Assembly (NCBI RefSeq): GCF_016616095.2
Contig: NZ_CP067089.2
Location: 496,001-560,000, forward strand
Direction: 5' to 3'
From: Breznakiella homolactica
Lineage (GTDB): Bacteria > Spirochaetota > Spirochaetia > Treponematales > Breznakiellaceae
DNA: 64,000 nucleotides
Shown here: one piece after another, positions 28,217 to 37,542 of the stretch
How positions within the stretch are numbered: the stretch's first letter is position 1
How the letters are laid out: each line of letters opens with the position of its first letter
Program-made: the position numbers and the translations under genes
The notes under the pieces: generated by a model
The model's database searches: none
Told to the model about the DNA's origin: nothing
Seen by the model: the letters and a program-made list of their open reading frames with translations, nothing else

Positions 28217-30997
28217 ATGGATAACAGAAAAAAAGAAGAAATATCCCAATATCAGACCGCCGCATACCAGGGCGATCCCGAAGCGCAGTTTAATCTGGGC
28301 CGGATATTTTACTTCGGGTACGGCGCCGCCATGGACCGCACCGAAGCCCTCAGGTGGTACCGGGCCGCCGCGGAGCAGGGGCACAGCGAAGCCCAGTACC
28401 GGCTCGCCGGGATGTACGAAGACGGGCTGGGCGCCGCCAAAGACGCGGCCGAGGCTATCAGGTGGTACCGGAGGGCGGCGGAGAACGGCCACGCCCAGGC
28501 TCAGTACGATCTGGGGCTCCGGTATTGGTACGGGCCGGAGGCGGAAATCGACAAAGCCGAGGCTAATAAATGGTTTATCCTGGCGGCGGAGCAGGGCCAT
28601 GACGCGGCCCGGATCCATCTTAGAGAAAACGGCTGCGCCGAGATTGGGGAAGATCGCAGGAGGGCAGTGCGGCAGATGCAGCTTGACGCGGAACAGGGGG
28701 ACACCGATGCCCGGTACCGCCTGGCTCTGGCGTACATTTACGGCGCCGGCGTTGAGAAGAATTTAGAAATGGCCCAGAAATGGTACCGCCGTGCCGCCGG
28801 GAGAGGCCACGCCATGGCCCTCCGGGACCTTTCCGTGATGTACCACCCGGATTACGAAGGCACCGAGGACGACTACAGCAAACTTATGCAGTTTCTTCTG
28901 CTCTCCGCGGAAAAGGGGTATGCCGAGGCGCAGTACGATCTGGGGTGGATCTATGAAACCGGGGACGGGGTGGAGGAAGACCAGGCTGAGTCCTTCAAAT
29001 GGTACCGGCTCGCCGCGGAGCAGGGGGAACCCTATTCCCAGTTCACGGCAGCCCTGGCCTGCGAACACGGAAGAGGAACGGCGCGGGATATTCCTGCGGC
29101 TCTGGAATGGTACCGGAAGGCCGCTGAGCAGGGGAGTATTCCGGCGCGGAAACGGCTGGGGGAAATTTACGCCGGCGAAATCGCCGCGCTGAAGGACGAG
29201 GAAACTGCGGCCAAGTGGTACCGGCTCGCGGCGGAACGGGGAGACTCCGAATCCCGGGTTATCCTGGGTTCCTTCTATCTTAACGGGACCGGGGTGGAGC
29301 GGGACGCCGGCGAGGCGTTCCAGTGGTTCAAGCTGGCCGCGGACAAGGGAGACGGCAAAGCCCGGATCCAGCTGGGCCTCCTGTACGTTTATGGCCAGGG
29401 CACGGAAAAGGACGAGGCCGAAGCCCTGCGGTATTTCAGCCTGGCGGCGGAAAACGGTTACGATGGCCCGGAGGCGGTGCCGTGGTACAAACTCGCCGCC
29501 GGAAGGGGCGACGAGTACGCCCAGTTTCAGCTGGGGGTAATGTTCTACCATGGATACGGCGTCACCGGCGACAAGGCCGAAGCGGCGGTCTGGTACCGGC
29601 TCGCCGCGGATCAGGGCCACGCCGACGCGCGGAAAAGCCTCTGTATTATGCACGACCGGAAGGACCTTCAGCTGGAAACGGGAGAGTTCCTTGGCTGGTA
29701 CACGGCCATAGCGGAAGAGGGCGACCGGACCATGCAGCACAACCTGGGGCTCATGTACTACCGGGGCCTGGACGGTATCGAAGTAAACAGGCCCGAGGCA
29801 GCCCGATGGTTCCGGCTGTCCGCCGAACAGGGAGACATTGAATCCCAGTATTTTCTCGGCCAGATGTATTCCCTGGCTTTGGGGATTGACCGGGACGAGG
29901 CGGAAGCGGCCCGGTGGTTTGCCCTGGCAGCGGAGCAGGGCCACCCCAAGGCGCAGTACGACCTGGGCTGCTTTTACTACGAAGGCAAGGGTGTTCCCCG
30001 GGATGACGCCGCGGCCCTGGGCTGGTACCAGAAGGCGGCGGCCCAGGGGGAAGCCAACGCGGAGACCAACATAGGGGTGATGTACGAGAACGGCCGGGGC
30101 GTGGAAAAGGATGAAGCGGAAGCCTTCCGGTGGTACGCTCTGGCGGCGGACCACGGGGATACCATGGGGCAGTACAACCTCGCCCGGGCCTACCGTCTGG
30201 GTCTGGGTACGCCCAGGGATCCGGGCAAGGCCATCCGGTGGTATTCCCTGGCGGCGGAAAAAGGAAACAAATCCGCGGCAGAGGAGCTTGCCGCCATGCT
30301 CGCGGAAATGACCGAGAACCCGGAAACCCTCTACGAACGGGGCATGGACCTCCTGGGCTGGAAGGCCCGGATTGACGGCGCCGGACCGCCGGATTATACG
30401 GATACGGCCGCCGCGGAGAAGATAGCCGGGGAATACCGGGCGAACATGGAAACCGCCGTGCAATGGCTGCTGCGAGCCGCCGGCCAGGGCCATCCGGCGG
30501 CGCAGTACGAGCTGTCCCGGATATACGGCAGTATTATCTGGCTCCAGCCCGACGGCAAAGGGAACCTTGTCCGTACCTGGGGAAACGCTCCCAACACGGA
30601 GTCGATCATCCTCCGGGAACCGGAACCGGCGGAATCCTTCACCTGGAAACTTGCCGCGGCGAACCACGGCCACCCCCTGGCCCAGTACAGCCTGGGCTGG
30701 ATGTACGAGCACGGCGACTGCGTGGAGTCGGACGACACCGCTGCCGCCGTATGGTACCGGCGGGCGGCGGAACGGGGAGACCACACCGCCCAGTACAAGC
30801 TCGGGGAGTTTTACTCCCAGGGCCGGGGAGTGGAACAGGACGATGAAGAAGCCTTCAGGTGGCATCTTATGGCGGCACAACAGCGGAACATCTTCAGCTG
30901 TATTTACATCCGGGACGCCTACGCCCGGGGCATCGGCGTGGACCGGGACGAAGCGGAAGCGGCCCGTTGGGACGAGGTCCTGGGGACGTTCCATTAA
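28217..30997 (+). CDS. Large Sel1-repeat protein (about 22-24 repeats)
   Basis: About 926 residues made almost wholly of Sel1-like repeats of roughly 36 residues (pattern AQYxLGxMYxxGxGVxxDxxEAxxWYxxAAEQG). I count about 22 to 24, some degenerate (for example one near residue 125) and two with insertions towards the C-terminus. No signal peptide or membrane segment, so cytoplasmic. Sel1 arrays form solenoids that scaffold other proteins. ATG 28217 has GGAG at 7 bases; an in-frame ATG at 28178 is possible. Codon bias gives a long antisense frame, which is not a gene. Confidence 0.88.
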   Translation: MDNRKKEEISQYQTAAYQGDPEAQFNLGRIFYFGYGAAMDRTEALRWYRAAAEQGHSEAQYRLAGMYEDGLGAAKDAAEAIRWYRRAAENGHAQAQYDLGLRYWYGPEAEIDKAEANKWFILAAEQGHDAARIHLRENGCAEIGEDRRRAVRQMQLDAEQGDTDARYRLALAYIYGAGVEKNLEMAQKWYRRAAGRGHAMALRDLSVMYHPDYEGTEDDYSKLMQFLLLSAEKGYAEAQYDLGWIYETGDGVEEDQAESFKWYRLAAEQGEPYSQFTAALACEHGRGTARDIPAALEWYRKAAEQGSIPARKRLGEIYAGEIAALKDEETAAKWYRLAAERGDSESRVILGSFYLNGTGVERDAGEAFQWFKLAADKGDGKARIQLGLLYVYGQGTEKDEAEALRYFSLAAENGYDGPEAVPWYKLAAGRGDEYAQFQLGVMFYHGYGVTGDKAEAAVWYRLAADQGHADARKSLCIMHDRKDLQLETGEFLGWYTAIAEEGDRTMQHNLGLMYYRGLDGIEVNRPEAARWFRLSAEQGDIESQYFLGQMYSLALGIDRDEAEAARWFALAAEQGHPKAQYDLGCFYYEGKGVPRDDAAALGWYQKAAAQGEANAETNIGVMYENGRGVEKDEAEAFRWYALAADHGDTMGQYNLARAYRLGLGTPRDPGKAIRWYSLAAEKGNKSAAEELAAMLAEMTENPETLYERGMDLLGWKARIDGAGPPDYTDTAAAEKIAGEYRANMETAVQWLLRAAGQGHPAAQYELSRIYGSIIWLQPDGKGNLVRTWGNAPNTESIILREPEPAESFTWKLAAANHGHPLAQYSLGWMYEHGDCVESDDTAAAVWYRRAAERGDHTAQYKLGEFYSQGRGVEQDDEEAFRWHLMAAQQRNIFSCIYIRDAYARGIGVDRDEAEAARWDEVLGTFH

Positions 30998-31084
30998 GGC
31001 CGCCTGTCTATAGACTGTTATGTGTCATTTGTCTGAACCTTTTGAAAAACTTTTAAGGAAACTAAAACCATAAGGAGAAATATT

Positions 31085-31465
31085 ATGCCAAGAAAAGCAA
31101 TTACTGCAAAAAATGCAACTTCTATAGGTCCATATTCACAAGGTATTGATATAGATGGATTGGTATTCTTATCCGGACAAACACCAATAAACCCAAATAC
31201 CGGTAAACTTATTGAGGGAGATATTAAAGAACAAACGCAACAAGGATTTAAAAATCTATTTAGTGTATTGGATGCTGCTGGATTGAGTGCTGATGATGTA
31301 CAAAAAGTTAATGTATATTTAACGGACATGAATGACTTTTCCGCCATGAATGAAATATATCAACAGCAATTTAATGAGCCATATCCTGCACGAACGACTA
31401 TAGGAGTTGCATCATTACCTTTGGGAAGCAAGATAGAAATAGAGATGATTGCAAAGAAGAAATAG
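31085..31465 (+). CDS. ridA: RidA family enamine/imine deaminase
   Basis: A 126-residue RidA/YjgF protein, which hydrolyses reactive 2-aminoacrylate and similar enamines. The conserved IGPYSQG, LFLSGQ-like VFLSGQTP and the key Arg in PARTTIGV are present. AAGGAG precedes the ATG. Base composition is clearly more AT-rich than the Sel1 gene before it, and the following genes to about 33.97 kb share this, suggesting an inserted segment. Confidence 0.96.
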   Translation: MPRKAITAKNATSIGPYSQGIDIDGLVFLSGQTPINPNTGKLIEGDIKEQTQQGFKNLFSVLDAAGLSADDVQKVNVYLTDMNDFSAMNEIYQQQFNEPYPARTTIGVASLPLGSKIEIEMIAKKK

Positions 31466-31711
31466 AAAAAAAATAAAATTGTTGTTGAAAAGATTAATAA
31501 AATATATGTGATCCGAACTTATTTCAGAAGAAAAATGTAAAAGACAAACTACAGAAAACAACGCTATCAGACATTTGTACCGAACTGAAAATAAGAAAGG
31601 GAATAAAACCAGGTAAATAAAGAAGGAAAATAAAGAAAAAAAGGAGATAATGGAGTATACATATTGGTGATAATATAAAAATGGTGTACAATAACGTATC
31701 TGGAGATATTT

Positions 31712-32629
31712 ATGCGGAAAAGAAATCCACGCATTTCAGCCCTGATCGTCCGATTTATACTAATCGGGGCAGCAGCCTTGATTGCTGCGGCCTGCGCATC
31801 CCCGGTCGGCGGCACAGAAACAGGCGGCAAATCCGCGGGAGCGGCAGTCGGCGCGCCCGTGCTGGAGGAAAAATCGCATAACAGCATAATCGTTTCACCG
31901 CCGCCTGCGGCGCCGAAAGGGCAGACAATCGAATACGTAAAAAACACCGAAAATTCCGTGCCCGCGGCAGGGTGGCAGGACAGCGTAACATTCAGCGGGT
32001 TAACAGCGGAAACCAAATATTACATCTTCGCAAGATCAAAGGAAAACGGCAGTTACAACGCGGGAGCGGCAAGTACACCCCTTGAAGAAACAACCAACAA
32101 AGAACCATCCGACCCCAGCAATGACACTTCCTTCCGTCCGCCTGAAACTCCTGGTTTTATAAAAAACTGCGCCAAACACTTACCCTACATGGACAAAGCC
32201 TCTGGCGAAAACATGGTCATTGACATGAAGGGTGGAACCATAATCGGCACCGATGCAATACTGTGGATACAAAAGCCCTTTACTTCATCAACAATCCTCA
32301 CGCAGGTATTCAAATTCATACCTGACGTGAAGGAAGAGTATTTCCAGATCCAATCAAGTTACAACACCCAGTATGTGATTGTACTGAGCGGTGACATAGC
32401 TTCAGAAGGAATGGGCCTGAAAGCAGCATATTCTAATACCGCAGATAATTCGCAATGGTGGAAGTTACTGCGTCAGCCGGACGGCAGTTTTGCTATCACA
32501 AACAAGACCAACCCGGCGCTTGTCGTCGCGGCGTTGTCGGAGCTCCCATCCGGCAGCAGCCATAATATCCTCACGATGCAGCCCCTGGGTGCCGCGAACA
32601 GCACCTGGACCTTCGAGCCGCTCCCATAA
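31712..32629 (+). CDS. Lipoprotein with FN3-like and ricin-type lectin domains
   Basis: A signal sequence ends in a lipobox (AALIAAAC, Cys near residue 28). Residues about 45-125 resemble an FN3-like domain (GLTAETKYYIFARSKENGSYN). After a linker rich in Pro/Ser/Asn, residues about 200-305 resemble a ricin-type beta-trefoil lectin (QSSYNTQYVIVL... NSQWWKLLRQPDGSFAITNK). It is probably surface-exposed or periplasmic and carbohydrate-binding. The gap 31466-31711 before it is AT-rich and empty of genes. Family assignment of the lectin part is by eye. Confidence 0.7.
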   Translation: MRKRNPRISALIVRFILIGAAALIAAACASPVGGTETGGKSAGAAVGAPVLEEKSHNSIIVSPPPAAPKGQTIEYVKNTENSVPAAGWQDSVTFSGLTAETKYYIFARSKENGSYNAGAASTPLEETTNKEPSDPSNDTSFRPPETPGFIKNCAKHLPYMDKASGENMVIDMKGGTIIGTDAILWIQKPFTSSTILTQVFKFIPDVKEEYFQIQSSYNTQYVIVLSGDIASEGMGLKAAYSNTADNSQWWKLLRQPDGSFAITNKTNPALVVAALSELPSGSSHNILTMQPLGAANSTWTFEPLP

Positions 32630-32753
32630 ACACGCAAATGGGCCTGACACCAAAAACACTTGGCGCCAGGCTGCGCTCCAGTCCATCCATGTACTGGGGC
32701 GGCCTGTCATAAATATATTTAACGTGTAATAATGTTTATGATTGGAGAAAAAA

Positions 32754-33461
32754 ATGAAAACATTCACATTTCTAGTATTAATTACTTTTTTTCTCTTTTC
32801 CTGTGAAAATAAAGCTGTAAATATTTCCAATTCAGAAAAACCTGCGAGGGATATTCAATTATTGGAACCAAGTGAAGGAATTAAACCTATAGTGAGTAGG
32901 GGAAATCTGACTGAGGAAAAGAAAACTCCAACAGAAGAAGAAGTTTATGGGTTTGCATTAACAAATGATGATTTATTAAAATATGTAAATGAAGATATCT
33001 TTTTTGGAATACACTCCGATCCGAATTATTATATTAATAACGATGATTACGCAATTGAATATAAACATCTCCCGGAAGACCCTGGATCGGGAATAATGCA
33101 AGATACAGATTTGATCATTGCGAGAAATGATTATATGGATATTGAGTTTGCAAATAATGTGCTCATAAATGTTACTATCAAAAAAAAGACAGGGCTTCAC
33201 TTCTTTGGCAGATTTATTGGAGAAGATATACACGATGTAATCAATATTCTTGGGGATAACTATTGGCATCAGGACCGGGCCTATATCTACCATGGACTGA
33301 ATCGTACAGAGAAAAAACATCATAGTTTACAGATTATTACTGTTACCAGTAAAAGTAATAAAATCTATCAGTTAAACTTTGGGATAAACGGTATTTTATC
33401 AAACGGGCTATTACCAAAAACCAGTGATTATCAAACATCAGAGGAACAAAATGGAAAATAA
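32754..33461 (+). CDS. Hypothetical lipoprotein
   Basis: Start ATG 32754 has GGAG six bases upstream. MKTFTFLVLITFFLFSC is a lipoprotein signal with Cys at residue 17. The remaining 218 residues are charged, rich in Asn, Asp and Ile, and show no family I recognise. AT-rich like its neighbours. The end overlaps the start of the DinB-like gene by 11 bases. Confidence 0.7.
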   Translation: MKTFTFLVLITFFLFSCENKAVNISNSEKPARDIQLLEPSEGIKPIVSRGNLTEEKKTPTEEEVYGFALTNDDLLKYVNEDIFFGIHSDPNYYINNDDYAIEYKHLPEDPGSGIMQDTDLIIARNDYMDIEFANNVLINVTIKKKTGLHFFGRFIGEDIHDVINILGDNYWHQDRAYIYHGLNRTEKKHHSLQIITVTSKSNKIYQLNFGINGILSNGLLPKTSDYQTSEEQNGK

Positions 33462-33969
33462 CATTTTAGTAAAAAAATTTGCGGATCGGTTTATTCAGTA
33501 TTTTAAACAACTGGAAGACATCGTTGAAATATGCCCGGATGGATTATGGAATAAAAAGTCTTCCGGCTATACCTTTTCGCACCAGATGGTTCACACCCTG
33601 GGCAATATGTTTTTATGGATGCGGGATGAAGCCATTAATTTCTTTGACGGAATAGAAGATGGGGTAAACGGTTTGAGCATACACAACGAACTGGATATGG
33701 AACCAAAGGATATACAGAAACAGCACCATACGAAAAATGACGTGCTGGAAATGTGCGCCGGAACAAAGAACCAATGTGAAAAATGGTTTAATAATAAAAA
33801 TGATGACTGGCTGTACCTGCCGATTAAAATGGATATCAACAGGGACATCAATTTTACTAATTTCGATGTGACCATGGAAATGGCGCAGCACACCATGTAC
33901 CACATCGGCCACTGTGAGGCCGTGTTACGAGAGCATACTATAAAGATCAAAACGTATTTGGGGTATTAA
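33451..33969 (+). CDS. DinB-superfamily protein
   Basis: About 172 residues with DinB/YfiT-type four-helix layout: a His-containing helix (FSHQMVHTLGNMFLWMRDEA) near residue 40 and a C-terminal HTMYHIGHCE motif near 150, which supply the metal-binding His residues of the superfamily. Substrates are varied (thiol transfer, metal-dependent hydrolysis). ATG 33451 is preferred, with GAGG upstream. It overlaps the preceding lipoprotein gene, implying co-transcription. Confidence 0.7.
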   Translation: MENNILVKKFADRFIQYFKQLEDIVEICPDGLWNKKSSGYTFSHQMVHTLGNMFLWMRDEAINFFDGIEDGVNGLSIHNELDMEPKDIQKQHHTKNDVLEMCAGTKNQCEKWFNNKNDDWLYLPIKMDINRDINFTNFDVTMEMAQHTMYHIGHCEAVLREHTIKIKTYLGY

Positions 33970-33999
33970 GAAAACACGATAATTGCAGGAGGCGGGTTG

Positions 34000-34521
34000 A
34001 TGGATATCGCGGCCTTATTGGGGAATGATTCACTGAAATCTCTGGAAAAGCGCGGGCGCCTAATCCAAGCCCTTACGGACAGGACCGTTGCGGTTCAGGA
34101 TATTATAGCTTTGGATTTGAAGGACAGGGAAACGGGTATTGTCCTGGAAGCCATGGAAGCGGTCTCGGGAACGGACCCCGGCCTTGCCGGCCCGGAATGG
34201 CTTGCCTGGGCGGAGCCGTTTATTTCCTCTCCCTCCAACAGCCTTAAGCGGGAAGCTTCACGGATCGCCGGCAACCTGGCCGCCTGTTTTCCCGATAAGC
34301 TGGAGGGGGCGGTTAAGCGGCTTCTGGAGAACACCGGTAATGACAAGACGGTGGTCCGCTGGGGCAGCGCCTACGCCCTGGGCCGGATCGTCCAGATTCC
34401 CCGGTACGCCGGCGGAGAGCTTTTTACCACAGTCCAAGAGCTTGCTAGGAGCGAAGAGAACCAGGGTGTGAAAAAACAGTACCTGGCGGGTTTAAAGAAG
34501 GCGGAGAAGCTCCGGAAATAA
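34000..34521 (+). CDS. HEAT-repeat-like protein
   Basis: A 173-residue helical protein. Segments such as FISSPSNSLKREASRIAGNLAACF and TVVRWGSAYALGRIVQI have the paired-helix pattern of HEAT/PBS-lyase repeats. AGGAGG lies before ATG 34000. GC content returns to the core value here. It is similar in style to the HEAT protein at 45167-45793. Function unknown, probably protein binding. Confidence 0.65.
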   Translation: MDIAALLGNDSLKSLEKRGRLIQALTDRTVAVQDIIALDLKDRETGIVLEAMEAVSGTDPGLAGPEWLAWAEPFISSPSNSLKREASRIAGNLAACFPDKLEGAVKRLLENTGNDKTVVRWGSAYALGRIVQIPRYAGGELFTTVQELARSEENQGVKKQYLAGLKKAEKLRK

Positions 34522-34640
34522 TCACCGCTTCCGTTTCAGCGTTTTGTCCATAGAATCCCTTCACGGTGGCTATATACAATAATGTCGTTCCATAATCTCA
34601 ATGCCGGGAAAACCTTCTGCCATAGCGGAGTCCATTATTC

Positions 34641-35522
34641 TTACCGTATGGGAATGTACAGGTCAAGCTCCGAGTCCGGGTGGTCGTATCCCAGGAAGCG
34701 TTCGTCGTAGAGCTCAAAGTCCTCCCGCCAGTCCATTTCTTCGTCGGACGAAAGAAACCAGGTACCCCAGATATAGCTGAAGGTCTGGGTGAGCCGGCGC
34801 AGGGTTCCCCGGTGGGTAAAAACGGCGTAGCGTCCGCCGGGGATTTCCTTTTCGACGAACTGGGCGGGCAAACCGTCGAAGGATTCCACCTCGACTCCCG
34901 CCACCTCGGTAAAAAGGATTTCGCTGTTCATGCTGTAGAGGGTGTTTTCCCGGCAGGCTTCGCAGATGCCGAATCCCCGGGGTTTCATTTTTTTATTGGG
35001 AATCTCCCCGGCCAGGGCGTTGAACCGCTGCCATAGCTGGGGCAGCTTGTTGTCCTTCAGGGTGGTTTCGCCGCGGATACCCGCCACCTTTATGGGAGGC
35101 AGTTCCACAATCGCCGGGTGTACCGTGACATTCCGGATAAGATGCTCCAGGAGCCCCGCATCCAGCCGCTCCTTGCCGCTGATGAAGGTGTCGAAGCGGT
35201 TGCGCCGGTAGTCCAGAGGGCTTGCCTTGTACACGACCTTGAAGGCCCTGCTGAAGGCCTCAGGGGAATCGAAGCCATTTTCCAGGGCAATGTCGATGAC
35301 CTTCCTGTCGGAATAGATGAGCTTCTTGGCGGCGTCCGCCAGCCGGCGCTTTTTGATATAGCTCCCCAGGCTCTCCCCGAGGATGGCCGAGAACTGCCGG
35401 GTCAGGTGGTAGTAGGAGTAGCCCGCCTTACGGGCCACTCCTTCCACCGAGATATCCTCCCCCAGGTGTTCTTCGATATAGATGATTGCCCGTTCCAGGG
35501 CCTGCCGGTAGTCCATCGCCAT
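34641..35522 (-). CDS. AraC-family regulator with GyrI-like effector domain
   Basis: Two AraC helix-turn-helix units fill the first 105 residues (EGVARKAGYSYYHLTRQFSAIL; DIALENGFDSPEAFSRAF), followed by a GyrI/SOUL-like effector-binding domain at about 135-293 (VELPPIKVAGIRGE, IPGGRYAVFTHRG). Regulators of this plan (Rob/MarA-like with ligand domain) often respond to toxic small molecules. A C45 acyltransferase gene ends 15 bases upstream on the same strand, suggesting linked expression. Confidence 0.92.
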   Translation of the reverse strand: MAMDYRQALERAIIYIEEHLGEDISVEGVARKAGYSYYHLTRQFSAILGESLGSYIKKRRLADAAKKLIYSDRKVIDIALENGFDSPEAFSRAFKVVYKASPLDYRRNRFDTFISGKERLDAGLLEHLIRNVTVHPAIVELPPIKVAGIRGETTLKDNKLPQLWQRFNALAGEIPNKKMKPRGFGICEACRENTLYSMNSEILFTEVAGVEVESFDGLPAQFVEKEIPGGRYAVFTHRGTLRRLTQTFSYIWGTWFLSSDEEMDWREDFELYDERFLGYDHPDSELDLYIPIR

Positions 35523-35537
35523 TCTCTTAATAGTACC

Positions 35538-36653
35538 TCAGAGAGGTTTAAATTGATACTCCGCCGGGTCCGCTTTTACCGGGTCGATTTCAATGGGCCG
35601 TACGCTTTCGGCCAGGGGCTCGCGGATATCGTAGGTGTTCCAGCCGTTTTCAATCCTGCCGCCCCAGCACAGGTCGATGGTTCCCTCCGCCGGGGAAATC
35701 ACCATACTCTTGGTGGTGCCGAAGTATTCCTCAAAAAAGCGGCAGGAGAGGCCGTCGGGGTATTTGGAAAGCAGTATCTCTTTCAGACGGTCCCTGGTGA
35801 TGCCGCCAGCGTCCTTCAATTCTTTGCCTATCCATTCGTAGCGCCGGAGCGAGTGGACCAGAGCCTGGGGTTCCAGGGCCCTTAATTCAGGCAGAACGGC
35901 GTGGTTGGTGGTCCAGAAGAGCTGTTCCGGAGAGCCGGGGCCGAGCCGCTTTACCGCGGTCTTTCCATCCAGGGTTTCCACCAGTGCCAGGTTGCCCGCC
36001 TTGTCCACCAGCATCAGGTTGACGTTGAACGCGATGGGCATCCCCTCCAGATGATCCAGTCCCTCCTCTACATCCTTACAGTTTTCCAGCACACTGCGGA
36101 TGACCGCCCAGAACTGGAGGCCCGTGATTTTCGGGGGGCGCATATAGGGCATGGGCCCCACGGGGAACCCGCAGGAGGTCATGGTCACCGACAGGCCGTG
36201 TTCGTTGAACCCGTCGTCCCGGCCAAAGAAAATAACGCTGGTCCCCATGTGGGTGTGCTTGCCGGTTACGGAGGTTTTCACCAGGCAGAAATCCTCCGCC
36301 TCGTGGCTGAACTCGTAGTTCCGGGCCACCAGGGGCCTGCCCTCGGCGGCGGCTCCCGGGAGCACCCCTATCTGGCTGCACCGGGGCAGGAGGTAGGTCA
36401 TGCCGTAGTAGAAGATCTGTTCCGGGGGCACTGCCAGGGCGTCGGCGAACCCGGTAAGCTCCTCCTCCAGGCCGGGGCACCAGCGCTTAAACAGCGCAGC
36501 CGCCTCCGCGGCCTGCTCCTTGCCGAAACCCGCCATGCCGCCGGTGTGCAGTTTCTTAAGCGGCGGGATAGCTCCGGCCATCTTTCCGAGCCGGAACCCG
36601 ATTTCGTAGCTCGTCCCGGAAAGTTCCATGGTTCTTGCTTGTATGGTTATCAT
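35538..36653 (-). CDS. C45 family autoproteolytic acyltransferase/hydrolase
   Basis: Resembles isopenicillin N acyltransferase-like Ntn hydrolases. The expected nucleophile Cys follows LLPR (RCSQIGVLPG, near residue 110), to be freed by self-cleavage, followed by LVARNYEF and the FGRDDGFNEHGLSVTM segment typical of the family. GGAGG precedes ATG. Substrates of bacterial relatives include acyl-amides and beta-lactams; this one cannot be assigned. It is followed at 15 bases by an AraC-GyrI regulator. Confidence 0.85.
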   Translation of the reverse strand: MITIQARTMELSGTSYEIGFRLGKMAGAIPPLKKLHTGGMAGFGKEQAAEAAALFKRWCPGLEEELTGFADALAVPPEQIFYYGMTYLLPRCSQIGVLPGAAAEGRPLVARNYEFSHEAEDFCLVKTSVTGKHTHMGTSVIFFGRDDGFNEHGLSVTMTSCGFPVGPMPYMRPPKITGLQFWAVIRSVLENCKDVEEGLDHLEGMPIAFNVNLMLVDKAGNLALVETLDGKTAVKRLGPGSPEQLFWTTNHAVLPELRALEPQALVHSLRRYEWIGKELKDAGGITRDRLKEILLSKYPDGLSCRFFEEYFGTTKSMVISPAEGTIDLCWGGRIENGWNTYDIREPLAESVRPIEIDPVKADPAEYQFKPL

Positions 36654-36847
36654 GTTTGTTTCCTCCTCATAGTTTTCCCCAGTCTATAAAAAAGAAAAAG
36701 AGTACGCATGATATTTCCTGCTATCTTTCGTATTAATACAGTAAATAGTTATTCTCCCGGCTGACCGCGCCCCGGGGTTTTTTCCTCTGCTTGTTATTTT
36801 CCTCCCCGGGGATTATATTTTTTTTATTACAAAAATGAGGTAAAAAA

Positions 36848-37222
36848 ATGAACATAACGATTTTGACCGTATGCGCGATCATCGGCGGCCTGCACTTGTT
36901 TATCATGATCCTGGAAATGTTTGCCCCGCCGGAAAAGCAGGGGATGATTTTTAAGATGCCCCTGGATTTTGTCACCCAGCCCAACGCCCAAACAGCCTTA
37001 AAAAATCAGGGAATTTATAACGGCGCCCTTGGATTGGCCATCCTGGTTTCCCTGTTTATATTTTCCGGGACAACCCGGCTGATGGTTTTGCTGCTGTTCA
37101 TGGGGTTTGTATTTATTGTGGGTATCTTTGGGGGGAAAACCGTGACAAAATCCATCTATTTTATCCAGGCCCTGCCGGCGCTCTGCGCCGGGGGCTTAAT
37201 TATTTTCGCGCTGCTGATATGA
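36848..37222 (+). CDS. DUF1304 family membrane protein
   Basis: A 124-residue protein with four hydrophobic segments and the family signature NQGIYNGALGLAI near residue 57. GAGG lies at 7 bases from the ATG. It is flanked by an AT-rich gap and convergent to the YciI gene. Function of the family is unknown. Confidence 0.85.
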   Translation: MNITILTVCAIIGGLHLFIMILEMFAPPEKQGMIFKMPLDFVTQPNAQTALKNQGIYNGALGLAILVSLFIFSGTTRLMVLLLFMGFVFIVGIFGGKTVTKSIYFIQALPALCAGGLIIFALLI

Positions 37223-37240
37223 TGGGGCAAAGTTGATTCG

Positions 37241-37540
37241 TCACAGCAGATAGTTGTTGTCCCGGTTGGCCGGCCGCATGTCCCGGAGGGTATATGCGGC
37301 GTAGCCTTCGGCCACCAGGGGTTCCTGTTTGCAGAGCTCCTCCGCCTCTTCCCGGGTCCCGGTTTTGAAGACCACCATGCCCGCCACGCCGGGGTAGCCC
37401 TTGAAGGCCCCCGCCAACTCTATTTTTCCCGCCTCATCCAGAGCCCGGAGGTTCTCGGCGTGCCGGGTAATTACCTCTTTGGTAATTTTATTGTAGGTTT
37501 TTCCCCGCTGGATAAACATAACGTACAGCCACTCATGCAT
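37241..37540 (-). CDS. YciI-like protein
   Basis: A 99-residue YCII-domain protein: HAENLRALDEAGKIELAGAF and the GMVVFKTGTREEAEEL strand-helix pattern, with a ferredoxin-like fold that often dimerises and may catalyse dehalogenation-type or lactonase-type chemistry. Its ribosome site lies within the last codons of the TfoX-like gene, two bases separate the genes, and both are probably one transcript. Confidence 0.85.
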   Translation of the reverse strand: MHEWLYVMFIQRGKTYNKITKEVITRHAENLRALDEAGKIELAGAFKGYPGVAGMVVFKTGTREEAEELCKQEPLVAEGYAAYTLRDMRPANRDNNYLL

Positions 37541-37542
37541 AC

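Noticed and set aside
28763-30994. 743-residue frame antisense to the Sel1 gene
   Set aside because: It mirrors the repeat protein on the opposite strand, has a Pro/Val/Gly-rich composition without domains, and arises from codon bias of the repeats.
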